The translations under genes were made by a program, and so were the position numbers. Source: a virus. From it: a stretch of DNA of 51,550 bases. Where the stretch lies: IMG/VR virus record IMGVR_UViG_3300025401_000005, positions 1 to 51,550 of that record; one strand, written 5' to 3'. Every line of letters starts with the position of its first letter. Position 1 is the stretch's first letter. Below the pieces are notes generated by a model. The model did not search any database. It saw nothing but the letters and a program-made list of their open reading frames with translations, and was not told the DNA's origin. Below are positions 36,712 through 46,128 of this stretch, piece by piece.

Positions 36712-38637
36712 TCAAAAACCATCCTCATCAAAAGATTTTCCACCATATCCCCATTCATCATCCTCAAGTTTTTCTTGGGTGTTGTTTTTGGAATGGATCA
36801 ATCGGTTCTCCCAATCGCTAATTTCTTGGATGTCCAAGGATTCTGACTCTTCCTCAAACGAAAACTCTAGTCCTGTCCGGCGAAGCATCTGGACGGCATA
36901 GGTCAAAGAGTCAGCCAAATCGGGAGACTTCTTGAGTCTATGCTTCATATCTAGCTTCTTTTCTACGGCAACTTTCCTGCCTTTGTGGTAATATAGACGG
37001 CTACACAACTCGTTTACTACTTGAGAGTGCTTCTCTACATCAATACCAACCAAAGAGCGTGTAGAAAGTGCCGTATGGACGGCAAACCAATACTCTGTAA
37101 CCAACCGATCATACGCTTCTTTACAAGTTCGCTTATCCAGATTGCTGATTTTCCTTTCCGTAGGCATTCCCATTGAGGAAATAGGGAATACAAACATGGC
37201 TTCTGGATGGAACTTACTCCATTCGATGATAATTGCCCTCATCATCTTGCCGCCATCACCCGAAATATCCAATCCAAAGTCCCTTGGATGGACTCCATAT
37301 TCCAAACAATCTTTAACTAACTGCATTGCAATGCTTTCCTCAAAAACATCACCCACAGATGAGGTATATTCACGGGTTCCTAGATAAAATCCAAGGTTTC
37401 TCCCGGTATCATTTGGCCCAAATCGGCAAAATGTAGCCGCACATCTGTCTCCTCCTGCCGTAAATGCAGGATCAAAACCGCAAACTACCCGTGTTCTGTT
37501 GCTCCATACTGGTTCCCAATTAATATCACAGGCTTGGATGAACTGTTTTGAGAAGATTGTGAGTTCTACAGAAGAATCGGGCCACCATCCATAGACATTT
37601 CGCCAATATTCTAGGGCATTCTTATTGCCATAGCATCGTTTTAGGGTAGCGGCCTCTCCCTGGACGGTTAAGAAACGATCAAATGGGGGTATTTCAGCAT
37701 CTGGAACCTTGAAATTTGGACTGTCTTCTCCAGAAAGATGCAATGCAACGCCGGTACGAGTCCTCCATTTCTTTGTGTAACGGGTTACGGCATCCCATTC
37801 CATAGGATCATCGGGCTGACATAGCTCTGTATGGGGATTGTTTGCGGTAGCCGCCGGGTTTGCCATACCTCCAAAGATAAAATCGGGGTTAGCACCAAGG
37901 TTGACACGGGTATCCAATGCGTAGAGATCCATTTCAGCCAATTCGTCCAAAAACAACCGCATTCTGGCATTTTTTCTACCCCGTGTATTTTCTACAGACC
38001 GTTTTCCTTCACCGCCCTTGGGGAAAGCTAATGCTTTGATGGCATTTGTATAGTCTCGTTCCGTATCTTTGGTGTCAATTGTCTCAAAAACAATCATTCT
38101 ACGGTATTCCACAAGGTTTCCAATGGTCGATTCCGCACCGTATTTAGCCTGGATATTCCTCATTGCTGTACGGTAAAGCGTACATACTTTACCCCAAAGA
38201 CGGTCTTCCGATGCATCCAGGGAAGTTGATGCGACATATGTGGATGTACAATCCGGGGCGCAAAGCCAATCAATCACGATGCAAGCGGCAACTGAAAAGG
38301 TTTTTCCGCTACTTGCACAGCCGGCAATACCCCAATCGTTCTCATTGCAGAACAAATCAATGATGTCGATGGCGTAATTGTTGGCAATTCCTTGGGATTG
38401 GAGCAAAACATCATTGCCGTAGATCAACTGAAAGGCATTGATCATATGTTGAGCGGGGTTTTTAAGATCAGTATCCTCCAATTTGATGCCAAACTTGATT
38501 CTTTCTCTCCTGCCAAACTCTCCTCGCGTCCAACGATAAGCCGTTAACTCACGCATGAACGGAGAAACCCGGTCAAGTAAGGGAATTCCATAATTAGTAT
38601 CTTTTGGTTGCTCTAAAGAAAATCCGTTATATTCCAT
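36712..38637 (-). CDS. terL: Large terminase subunit
   Basis: A 641-residue protein. The ATP-motor domain has a Walker A-like GCASSGKTF near 106-114 and a Walker B FLDE near 229-232. The RNase H-like nuclease domain starts with VCGFDPAFTAGGD (Asp about 389), continues with GLDISGDGG (Asp about 457) and ends with SPDLADSLTYA. Start at 38637 is an ATG; an in-frame TTG at 38655 is possible. It packages DNA through the portal and cuts the concatemer. Unusually, it is read opposite to the portal gene, back to back with it. Confidence 0.92.
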   Translation of the reverse strand: MEYNGFSLEQPKDTNYGIPLLDRVSPFMRELTAYRWTRGEFGRRERIKFGIKLEDTDLKNPAQHMINAFQLIYGNDVLLQSQGIANNYAIDIIDLFCNENDWGIAGCASSGKTFSVAACIVIDWLCAPDCTSTYVASTSLDASEDRLWGKVCTLYRTAMRNIQAKYGAESTIGNLVEYRRMIVFETIDTKDTERDYTNAIKALAFPKGGEGKRSVENTRGRKNARMRLFLDELAEMDLYALDTRVNLGANPDFIFGGMANPAATANNPHTELCQPDDPMEWDAVTRYTKKWRTRTGVALHLSGEDSPNFKVPDAEIPPFDRFLTVQGEAATLKRCYGNKNALEYWRNVYGWWPDSSVELTIFSKQFIQACDINWEPVWSNRTRVVCGFDPAFTAGGDRCAATFCRFGPNDTGRNLGFYLGTREYTSSVGDVFEESIAMQLVKDCLEYGVHPRDFGLDISGDGGKMMRAIIIEWSKFHPEAMFVFPISSMGMPTERKISNLDKRTCKEAYDRLVTEYWFAVHTALSTRSLVGIDVEKHSQVVNELCSRLYYHKGRKVAVEKKLDMKHRLKKSPDLADSLTYAVQMLRRTGLEFSFEEESESLDIQEISDWENRLIHSKNNTQEKLEDDEWGYGGKSFDEDGF

Positions 38638-38689
38638 GTCCAAAAGTATTGACAACTTTTAGAAACAAAGACAAGTATTTGCATCAACT

Positions 38690-39079
38690 ATGCGATTAAA
38701 AGACCGTAACGGGCCAATCCCACAAGGACTCTGGTACGAATACTCCGACGATAAAGGCAACCGCTATCGTGTAAATGGAATGGAGATGACTTATGGAAGA
38801 TCGTTCTCCCAAAAAGTTGCAAGCGACATGACAATTAACAATGTTGCTGTGCCAGATAATTTAGATTACTTGATCGAACAACAAATTTGCGGTAGGATTC
38901 CTAGCCAATACTGTTGGCAAGAAGCAGGAGACAAAGTTGCGAATGTGATACACACCTTTGCCAACCTTGGTGATCGTGTTGCGGCAAGCCTTGGGGTTCA
39001 TACAAACCTTGAGCAAGTCGCAAAAGGTTGCACCGCTTGCCAAAAGCGTAGACAAGCAATGAACCAAGTACTTGGATAA
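38690..39079 (+). CDS. Small protein upstream of the portal gene
   Basis: A 129-residue protein, MRLKDRNGPIPQGLWYEYSD, with a Gly/Asn-rich first half and a helical second half (YLIEQQICGRIPSQYCWQEA, then CTACQKRRQAMNQ). The N-terminal RxGPIPxGxxYxY style pattern is typical of small phage proteins next to the terminase or portal. Its stop overlaps the portal start (TAATG). Function is unknown, possibly head assembly. Confidence 0.6.
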   Translation: MRLKDRNGPIPQGLWYEYSDDKGNRYRVNGMEMTYGRSFSQKVASDMTINNVAVPDNLDYLIEQQICGRIPSQYCWQEAGDKVANVIHTFANLGDRVAASLGVHTNLEQVAKGCTACQKRRQAMNQVLG

Positions 39080-41694
39080 TGGCAAAAACAAAACGCATCG
39101 TTAATCGGGAGGGAGTTTCGAGTTGGGGTTTCAATACCATCAACTCAAATGGCGTTGCTCCTACTAGCCGAGTCCAAACTGCCAATGATGCGTTTACAAT
39201 TTGTTGGAACTTGCGTCTTGATAATGCCGGTCGTGAGCGCAAGTGGGGACGCATCTACAAATGTTACAAAGGTTTCCCCCCTACCGATTATAGCCAGGTA
39301 GCGGCAAGGCAGATGCAGGGACAAAGCAATGTCCCGTTCCGTCAAATGAAGTTCATTGTGGACAATCAAAAGTCCAGCTTTGTTGACATGGTGATGGAGC
39401 GCAATACCGCCGCTACCATTACAACCAAGATTGGAAATCCTACCGAAAAGAAAATTTGGAGTGACTTGATTGGCGTTGGATTTGATCGAATGCTCCGATC
39501 TTGGTCATCTTACAACTACAATGTTGAATTGGATGTTGAGGAAATGAGCCTGTACGGAAAAGGTTTTGAGATTGCTGAAGACCGGGACGGGTGGCCTACA
39601 AAGAGTTTCCATAACTCCAATGTTCTTATTCCAGACAAGACATTTGCCGATCTTACCAACCTTGGCGAAATGTGCATCAAGCGTAGCTATACGCCGCTTG
39701 AGTTTTGGTTGAAGATTACGGGTGGAGAAGAAGATCCAGAGAAAGCACAGAAACACGCAACCGATATGGGTTGGAACTTTTGGGCTTGCGTGGATGCGCT
39801 CCGAATGTTCACCACAAACTACCGCAACACATATACCAACACCGAATGGTTAAGGGATGTGGCAAGCGGTAACATGAACCTTTCCCGATTATATACGCTC
39901 CGCATTGAGTTGTATGAGCTTTACATTATGGAGTTCAACGGAAGCATTTCCAAGATGATGCTCCTCCAGAATTACGGTGGGCTTGTCCTTGGTTACAAAG
40001 AAAATGGACGCAAGGATCTTACGGAAGAAGAGTATCGTGACCAAACTGGATTCCTTTATTACAAAAAAGATTGGGTAGAAAAGGATGAAGATGGTTGGGA
40101 AGACATTATTGCTCCCATGACTGATTCAACTGGATCTGGAATCTGGCATGAGATTCAAGGTCTTGCTGAAGCTATTTTTATCCAATGCCGAGCATACGAC
40201 ATCCATATGAACCGTTTCATGGATGCCGTTGATTGGAATACCCGTTTGATGTTCAAGGGGGGTTCTGCTGAAGCAACCAAAAAGCTCAAGCAAATGGAAT
40301 GGTCGCCAATGCTTATCTTGCCACAAGATGTTGATCCTGTTCAAGTTAATGTAAACATCCCATTCAATGAGGTTCTTTCTGGTATTCAATTCTACCAATC
40401 CGATCTCTATCGTGGAATTGGTGCTTACAACATTGGAATGGCAAATAAGGGTGGAAAGCAAAGGACAAAAGGAGAAGCACAACTTGATGCGGCTGAAAGT
40501 GCCAAACTTCAAGGCACACAGATTCGCCGCTTCAATGATAATCAAACCCGTTGGCTTAAACTCCTGTACAAACGCATGAGCCGTACCACAAAAGGTGGAT
40601 ATGGTTATAAACTCAAACAGCGTTTTGTGGAGTTCATGGATGAAAATGGAGTTCCAAAAGAAGCATGGAAGTGGGAAAACATTGAGAATCTTGAGTCCAA
40701 TATGCTTGCTGGTTCTGGTAGCCCGTCCTACAAGCTGATGGCGGCACAGCAGACTGTTTCTCTCACGGGCATGACCCCAATTAATGATGGTCAAGCCAAT
40801 GCCATTGAAGATGCTATTGCCGCACTTAATGGTCGCCAGAATGTTACCCGTTATTTCCAGCACACCAAGGTTGATATTCCAGACGAGCAAGGAATCATCT
40901 CAATGGAAAACATTGGCATGACTGATCCTAAAGGAAACGCCGCAAACTTTAGGGTGTATCCAGATCAGAACCATGTGGAACACTTTAAGGGTCACATCCA
41001 AGATGCCGCCGTATCAATGCAGGAGGCTCAAGCGGCCCTTCAAAGTGCCGGCGTTAATCCTCAAGCACCAACCAGGGGACAAGCCGCACAGGGAGTATCC
41101 GAGGAAGCTGTGGAGCTTATCAAGGACATCTACGCTTGCCTCATGCGCTTCAAGGGGCCACATCTTGTTGCTCACCTTGGATTCATCCAAAAAGATCCTA
41201 CCAAGAAGCAAATTGCTCAACAGTTTGGTCAGCAGATGCAACAGCTTCAGCGTGGAGTTGATGAGCTTGGTAGCCAGCTTGCACAGATTGAGAAAGCCAA
41301 TCAGCAACAGCAGGGCCAGGGTGGAGATCAAGATCCTCACACGATCAAGTTGCAAGCACTCGTCGCCAAAGAAGCAATCATTACCGATACATTGCAGAAA
41401 AAGGAAAACATCAAGCTGGCGGCAATGGCACAAAAAGCCCAACTCCATAATGTCAATGCAATGGAGAAGGCATCAACTGACCTCGCAACCAAGAGGGCAA
41501 AGGCCGCAAACGATATTCAGATTCACAGGGCAAAGGCTTCACACAATATGCAAGCCATGCAGGATCAACATGAACAGGAACTTGATCAGCAACAGCAGAT
41601 GAACACTCAAGACATGGCGGCACAGCAAGCCGCCATTGCACAACAAGAACAAGTAACCACGCAAAATCCCGGCATCGGGCAAGAAAATGGCTGA
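39079..41694 (+). CDS. Portal protein
   Basis: An 871-residue protein. Position (terminase adjacent, before scaffold and capsid) and length comparable with the large portals of P22-like phages support the call, together with a helical, Gln-rich C-terminal 200 residues that could form the barrel (QMQQLQRGVDELGSQLAQIE). The N-terminal half has conserved-looking features of the portal family, such as the aromatic/charged segment VEMSLYGKGFEIAEDRDGWP. Start shares a base with the preceding stop. It forms the dodecameric ring through which DNA enters and leaves the capsid. Confidence 0.75.
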   Translation: MAKTKRIVNREGVSSWGFNTINSNGVAPTSRVQTANDAFTICWNLRLDNAGRERKWGRIYKCYKGFPPTDYSQVAARQMQGQSNVPFRQMKFIVDNQKSSFVDMVMERNTAATITTKIGNPTEKKIWSDLIGVGFDRMLRSWSSYNYNVELDVEEMSLYGKGFEIAEDRDGWPTKSFHNSNVLIPDKTFADLTNLGEMCIKRSYTPLEFWLKITGGEEDPEKAQKHATDMGWNFWACVDALRMFTTNYRNTYTNTEWLRDVASGNMNLSRLYTLRIELYELYIMEFNGSISKMMLLQNYGGLVLGYKENGRKDLTEEEYRDQTGFLYYKKDWVEKDEDGWEDIIAPMTDSTGSGIWHEIQGLAEAIFIQCRAYDIHMNRFMDAVDWNTRLMFKGGSAEATKKLKQMEWSPMLILPQDVDPVQVNVNIPFNEVLSGIQFYQSDLYRGIGAYNIGMANKGGKQRTKGEAQLDAAESAKLQGTQIRRFNDNQTRWLKLLYKRMSRTTKGGYGYKLKQRFVEFMDENGVPKEAWKWENIENLESNMLAGSGSPSYKLMAAQQTVSLTGMTPINDGQANAIEDAIAALNGRQNVTRYFQHTKVDIPDEQGIISMENIGMTDPKGNAANFRVYPDQNHVEHFKGHIQDAAVSMQEAQAALQSAGVNPQAPTRGQAAQGVSEEAVELIKDIYACLMRFKGPHLVAHLGFIQKDPTKKQIAQQFGQQMQQLQRGVDELGSQLAQIEKANQQQQGQGGDQDPHTIKLQALVAKEAIITDTLQKKENIKLAAMAQKAQLHNVNAMEKASTDLATKRAKAANDIQIHRAKASHNMQAMQDQHEQELDQQQQMNTQDMAAQQAAIAQQEQVTTQNPGIGQENG

Positions 41695-41971
41695 CATTAA
41701 TGCAACAAACCTATCGGCATCTATTGTAAACGATAAAAGGTATTCGGATCTAAAGACGGCAATCTATGAGGAGTTGGTCAACAAAGACCACGCAACCGTA
41801 GTGGCTGTATTCAAGACACTCCAAGAGTGGGCAACGGAAGCAGAGGACAATAAATTTGAGAAGATTGAGAAACCTAAATCCGTTGTCTCAAGAGTAAGTA
41901 CGCATGATTTGGATCTTGATCCCGATCTTGATGACTCACTTACTGAAGAAGAACTTTCTAGTCGCAAATAA
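41687..41971 (+). CDS. Small acidic protein between portal and scaffold
   Basis: A 94-residue protein, helical N-terminal half (SDLKTAIYEELVNKDHATVV) and a very acidic C-terminal half (DLDLDPDLDDSLTEEELSS). It overlaps the portal gene by 8 bases. It is probably a head-assembly factor by context; no family is recognised. Confidence 0.6.
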   Translation: MADINATNLSASIVNDKRYSDLKTAIYEELVNKDHATVVAVFKTLQEWATEAEDNKFEKIEKPKSVVSRVSTHDLDLDPDLDDSLTEEELSSRK

Positions 41972-41995
41972 CAACCACAAACAACCACAAAAAAT

Positions 41996-43318
41996 ATGTC
42001 TGAAGCTGTAGCTGAACCCGCATTGAATCCTAATCTTACCGCCGCATCTGCCGCTGATAAAGCCGCAAGAGATGCCGCCGTAAAGCAAGCGGATAACTTT
42101 TTTAAAGGAAAGATGAGTGAAGCCCCCAAGGGTAATCCTTCCGATCTTTTCAAAAAGATGGCAGAGAAGTTGAATCAAGATTCGTCTGCATTCCAAGAAA
42201 AAGTTGATGAGGAAAAGCAATCCAGACTTGAAGCGGAAGAAAACCGCCCGGAACCAGAAATCAAATCCTCACTTGTTGATGATGAGAAAAAGCCGGGATA
42301 TATCAAGTCCCTTAAACAGACCAATGAACAGCTTGCCAAGGAAGCCGCTGAACTCAAATCAAAGGTTGCAGAATATGAGAAATCGAAAGCTGAAATCGAG
42401 GAGCTTCGGGCAAAGATTGATGACTCCGAAACCAAGAAACAAATGGAGAAACTCCAAAAAGAATTGGAGTTGGCAGTCAAGGAAAAGCAGGAGCGTGAAG
42501 AAGCCCTCACAAACGATCTTGAGCAACTTCGCAAGGCAAATGCATTCCTTAATCTCCCTGCTGATCCTGTCTTTAAGGAAAGCTATGATGCGCCAATCCT
42601 AAACGGCTACAACCAGGTCAAGATGATCATTGGTGATGATCAGACCAGTATTACCGAATTTGAGAAAGCCGTTGCCGCATACGAAACATCACTCCGCACT
42701 CAAGATCCAAATGAACGAGTCAGACAGCGTGAGATTTCCAAACAGACTCTTAACTCCATCTACGAGAATCTGTCTCCTATGGAACAGGCTAAATTCAATA
42801 GCACAGCTTACGATGTACTTGGCAAAGTCGAGGCTCGTATCAATGCTCTCCAAAATTGGGAAGTAACCAAGGCACAGGCTGATGAGGAGAAGGCTCGTCG
42901 TGCATCCATGAGCAAGAATCAGATCCAGAAGCGTTGGCAGGATGCATTCATCCAAGCCAAACAATCGCTTGAAGATTCCGTAAAATACCCGGAAGAGATC
43001 GCCAAGATCATTGCATCACAAAGCATTGATGATGACACAACGGAAGATGAGATGATTGCTGAAGCCGCATTGCGTGAGAATAGCAATTATGCGCCAGAAC
43101 AAATTACCAGGGTGCTTCAACAGGGTGCTAAATTTAAGAAAGCCAAGGCATATAGTTTTGCTCTTGAAAAAGAAAATGCAGAACTAAAGGAAACGATTAA
43201 GAAAATGCGTGGCTCGTCTACTTCGGAGGGAAGCGTTGGGTCATCAGCTTCTGGCAAATCAAGCCAATCAGAGGATCTAACTCCTGCTGGTCTTTTTGCT
43301 AAATTTAGAAATAGATAA
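41996..43318 (+). CDS. Scaffolding protein (probable)
   Basis: A 440-residue, highly charged protein with a long coiled coil over about residues 100-190 (LAKEAAELKSKVAEYEKSKA, KQMEKLQKELELAVKEKQ) and a short basic C-terminus (LTPAGLFAKFRNR), a form typical of scaffold proteins that bind the coat through a basic helix-loop-helix tail. It lies directly between the portal and the major capsid gene. The leader acaaccacaaacaaccac is among the clearest A/C-rich examples. Confidence 0.75.
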   Translation: MSEAVAEPALNPNLTAASAADKAARDAAVKQADNFFKGKMSEAPKGNPSDLFKKMAEKLNQDSSAFQEKVDEEKQSRLEAEENRPEPEIKSSLVDDEKKPGYIKSLKQTNEQLAKEAAELKSKVAEYEKSKAEIEELRAKIDDSETKKQMEKLQKELELAVKEKQEREEALTNDLEQLRKANAFLNLPADPVFKESYDAPILNGYNQVKMIIGDDQTSITEFEKAVAAYETSLRTQDPNERVRQREISKQTLNSIYENLSPMEQAKFNSTAYDVLGKVEARINALQNWEVTKAQADEEKARRASMSKNQIQKRWQDAFIQAKQSLEDSVKYPEEIAKIIASQSIDDDTTEDEMIAEAALRENSNYAPEQITRVLQQGAKFKKAKAYSFALEKENAELKETIKKMRGSSTSEGSVGSSASGKSSQSEDLTPAGLFAKFRNR

Positions 43319-43327
43319 AAAAAGATA

Positions 43328-43359
43328 TTGACGAACGATTAGAAAACTAATAATCGTTC
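43328..43359 (+). promoter_or_regulatory. Promoter overlapped by a 9-bp inverted-repeat operator
   Basis: TTGACG (43328-43333) with TAATCG 17 bases downstream (43351-43356) is embedded in GAACGATTA (43333-43341) and TAATCGTTC (43351-43359), a perfect inverted repeat with 9-base centre. The symmetry placed across -35 and -10 suggests repressor control of the capsid gene. Confidence 0.45.
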
Positions 43360-43378
43360 AAATGACATTTTAACTGGA

Positions 43379-43592
43379 ATGGTCGGTTTTAATTACCCGC
43401 CTGTTCTTGGTGGAAGCAACGAGTCTGATAGCGTCAGACATAAATAAACAGCGGGTTGCCAAGCTAAAGAATAGTAGGGTGGTTAAAAAAGACCCGCGAT
43501 GGTTGCCAGATCGCAAACCCACAAACACTAATCATGTTTCAAGGGGGAGCGATCCTTTTTGGAACACAAACTAACCAAAACAACCTAAAATT
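43379..43592 (+). promoter_or_regulatory. Structured leader of the capsid gene with a 22-codon ORF
   Basis: The 214 bases before the MCP start hold an ORF of 22 codons (43379-43447, MVGFNYPPVLGGSNESDSVR...), then stems GCGGGT (43451-43456) with ACCCGC (43492-43497) and GCGAT/ATCGC around GGTTGCCAG (43495-43513), and finally the A/C-rich leader ctaaccaaaacaacctaaaa. A leader peptide plus hairpins could adjust capsid expression; this is unproven. Confidence 0.35.
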
Positions 43593-45005
43593 ATGGCGGC
43601 TCAAAACGGCGTTACTTTTAGTTCGTGCCAAGATGTGGACACTCTGTTCCGCGAGGCTCGTACTTACTACAATCCCTTCTTCATCAAGAAGATGGCGATT
43701 AACTCAATTTACTATGGTCGTCTCGAAACCGAGACTTGGCCTCTGAATACTCTCCCGACACAGAAAGCATTCCGCTTCGGTCGTGGATGGTACAATCCCG
43801 ATCAACCATGGGAGCAAGTTCAAAGCGGTCGTTGCATCCAGAATGCAGACGATGTTCAGTTTGAGACGATTGCTCACCCCGGAACTGAATCATATAGCTT
43901 CAGCCTCTTCACCAAGGCAATGCGCACCGATTGGTATCAGCTTACTGATTTCATGTATCGTCTCTTCCCTCAAGAGGAAATGGATCACATCATGGCTACC
44001 AATGTCAACATCACCAAAAATGTCCATGAGGAGTTCGCCCGTTCCAACTGGATCGGTGGTGCTGGTCACAAGTGGGTTCCTATCTCCAACGGTCAGAGCC
44101 TTGTCTCTTGCGTTGCTGAAGATGATCAGATGTTCATCGTTCAACCTTTCGAGGGAACGAACGAGGGTTCCTTCAACATGGGCTATGTCTATGTGAAGCT
44201 CCCTGCCAGCCAGCTTGGTAACATTGGCCTTCTCTCGCTTGATACGCTTGATGACATCCTCATCAACCTTCAGCGTGAGGATGATGCTTATCGTCTGGAT
44301 GTTTCTGAAGCCGCCGGTCGCCCTCTTCTTGAGGTGATCGTTCCAGATGCCCGTGTCCTTCGTCAGCTTTGGCAGTATGCCAAGCAGAGTGGTGGATGGT
44401 GGGAGAGTGTTAGCGATTTCGATGACAAGCAACTTCAGTACTCCCTGGGTATTGATCGCGTGATCGGAAACTACGCTTTCTGCAACGACATCAACGGTGT
44501 TCGCCTTGCGGTGGATTGGGTGTACAATGCATCCCTTCCTACCTTCAATGTGAATGATCCGACCACATGGCCCCGTCTGGTGCGTGTGCTTCCATACTAC
44601 CCGGTTACGACCGAGCTTGGTTGCAAATATGTCCAAAACCCCGCTTACAACAATGCGGACTTCGGAATCACCAACCCTTGGGTTAACAAGGCAATGATCA
44701 AGTGGATCAGCCCGTCCCAGAGCGGAATCGGTGAAGCCCAGGGCATGACCCAAAACTATGCCGGTGATTGGGAGTGGAAGAACCCGGATTGGGAGTGCAA
44801 CATCAAGCGTGACCAAGGTTTCTTCTGGAACCAGTTCCGTATGGGTATGCAGTTCCAAGATCCTACACTGATGCATTCAATCCTTCACAGGTTGAACACC
44901 AGCAGGCTCATCATCCCTGCTCCTTGCACCCTGTCTCCGAGCTACGCCCCGCAATACACCCCGGATTGCTACGCTTGCTCCAGCACGGTTAGCCAGCCCA
45001 TCTAA
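43593..45005 (+). CDS. Major capsid protein
   Basis: A 470-residue protein directly after the scaffold gene, with its own promoter/operator and a long A/C-rich leader. Codon choice is visibly GC3-richer than in neighbouring genes (many GCC, CGT, CTC), which is usual for the most expressed virion protein. The protein is Trp-rich, with a Cys-rich C-terminal tail (PDCYACSSTVSQPI). I see no HK97 motif with certainty; the call rests on gene order and expression signals. Confidence 0.72.
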   Translation: MAAQNGVTFSSCQDVDTLFREARTYYNPFFIKKMAINSIYYGRLETETWPLNTLPTQKAFRFGRGWYNPDQPWEQVQSGRCIQNADDVQFETIAHPGTESYSFSLFTKAMRTDWYQLTDFMYRLFPQEEMDHIMATNVNITKNVHEEFARSNWIGGAGHKWVPISNGQSLVSCVAEDDQMFIVQPFEGTNEGSFNMGYVYVKLPASQLGNIGLLSLDTLDDILINLQREDDAYRLDVSEAAGRPLLEVIVPDARVLRQLWQYAKQSGGWWESVSDFDDKQLQYSLGIDRVIGNYAFCNDINGVRLAVDWVYNASLPTFNVNDPTTWPRLVRVLPYYPVTTELGCKYVQNPAYNNADFGITNPWVNKAMIKWISPSQSGIGEAQGMTQNYAGDWEWKNPDWECNIKRDQGFFWNQFRMGMQFQDPTLMHSILHRLNTSRLIIPAPCTLSPSYAPQYTPDCYACSSTVSQPI

Positions 45006-45024
45006 TCAAATACGGTAACATCCT

Positions 45025-45357
45025 ATGTCACTCAATAACGCTAATTACGCTCCGTCGAGTGTCCTCAACGCCCCGGCCCTGCTTTACGCAGGGTACGGGC
45101 AACCGTTGACTCCGTACTTTGTTTCAGTCACAACTGGCAATAGTTTCACCATTCCTACAAGTGCGCTTTCATGGTCGGTTACGGCTAATGGAACGGGATC
45201 TTGCACGGTCAATGGAGTTTCTCTTGTTGGTTCTGCTAGTCTGTCTGGAAATGGCCCTCTCGCAAACCCGATTGTTGTATCGGATGTGGGATCGGACAAT
45301 GTCTATGTCAGCTATACTCTGAACAATGTCATTTACAACACTCCTAGCTACTACTAA
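45025..45357 (+). CDS. Small beta-rich virion protein
   Basis: A 110-residue Ser/Thr/Gly/Val-rich protein (YAGYGQPLTPYFVSVTTGNS), with no charged clusters, typical of an immunoglobulin-like or head decoration fold. It follows the capsid gene after 19 bases. Decoration or vertex function is a positional inference. Confidence 0.55.
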   Translation: MSLNNANYAPSSVLNAPALLYAGYGQPLTPYFVSVTTGNSFTIPTSALSWSVTANGTGSCTVNGVSLVGSASLSGNGPLANPIVVSDVGSDNVYVSYTLNNVIYNTPSYY

Positions 45358-45377
45358 AACTTAACAAACTAAAAAAT

Positions 45378-46070
45378 ATGTCCGTCCCTAAACCCACTCC
45401 TAATAATCTCACCTTTGTTCGTTTCGGCCCTCTTTCGGTCGACTTCACAAAGACCGGGACTTATGACCTTGGAAACATTAACTACGATGAGAATACTTTT
45501 ATTCCCACCGCTTCGTTCATTGTTTACACCAATGCCCTTGGAACCAATGGCACTCAAGCCGCTGTTGCCATTGACAATGGAACCACCAACGAAAACATTG
45601 CTACGGGAACGCTGATTGCCGCACCTGTTGCTACTAGCCCAAATGCTAGTGGAAACTTGTCGCAACAGCTTCTTACTGCACAAGCCGCAAGTGGAAACGG
45701 TTATGTCCTTGGACAAGTTCCTGTTTCCACGACGATTCCTAGTAATGGAGCCGCCGCCACACAGTATCTGCGAGTCAATGTTACCACCGCCGCTATTCCT
45801 GCGCTGGCTACCACGAATCGTGTTACTGCCAACAACATCAGCACCCTCACGGTGTCTAGTGTTCCTGCTTGGCTGGTTCCGGGTGTTCAAGTCAAGGTTC
45901 TTACGGTTGGCAATGCCGCTTATAACGGTCTTGTTACTGTTATTTCCACGACTGCTACAACCTTCTCGTACTACAATCCATCCCTCACGACCGAGGCTTC
46001 CACGGCTGATACCGCTGGACGCATTGGTGCGCTGACGGGTGATGTGTATGTTGTCGGTCTTCTTCAGTAA
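45378..46070 (+). CDS. Beta-rich virion protein, probable head decoration
   Basis: A 230-residue protein, Thr/Ala/Val-rich with very few charged residues. The C-terminal part (YYNPSLTTEASTADTAGRIG ending YVVGLLQ) and the whole composition resemble head fibre or decoration proteins encoded after capsid genes. Leader aacttaacaaactaaaaaat. The perfect hairpin at 46084-46109 follows the stop. Confidence 0.55.
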   Translation: MSVPKPTPNNLTFVRFGPLSVDFTKTGTYDLGNINYDENTFIPTASFIVYTNALGTNGTQAAVAIDNGTTNENIATGTLIAAPVATSPNASGNLSQQLLTAQAASGNGYVLGQVPVSTTIPSNGAAATQYLRVNVTTAAIPALATTNRVTANNISTLTVSSVPAWLVPGVQVKVLTVGNAAYNGLVTVISTTATTFSYYNPSLTTEASTADTAGRIGALTGDVYVVGLLQ

Positions 46071-46083
46071 AAACTGATTGATA

Positions 46084-46109
46084 TAGCGGGGGTGTAAAAG
46101 CCCCCGCTA
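46084..46109 (+). terminator. Perfect 9-bp hairpin after the capsid block
   Basis: TAGCGGGGG (46084-46092) and CCCCCGCTA (46101-46109) pair perfectly around TGTAAAAG. No U-tract follows, so it could be a weak or Rho-dependent terminator or a 3' mRNA stabiliser separating highly expressed capsid genes from the following tail genes. Confidence 0.6.
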
Positions 46110-46128
46110 CATCCAACTATAATCTGTC

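Noticed and set aside
36427-36901. + strand ORFs around the terminator (70 and 127 codons)
   Set aside because: One crosses the terminator hairpin and the other is antisense to the terminase 3' end; neither has a plausible start or protein-like composition.
43534-43746. 70-codon + strand ORF overlapping the capsid start
   Set aside because: Most of it lies within the capsid gene in another frame, and its translation is low-quality; the stretch before 43593 is better explained as leader.
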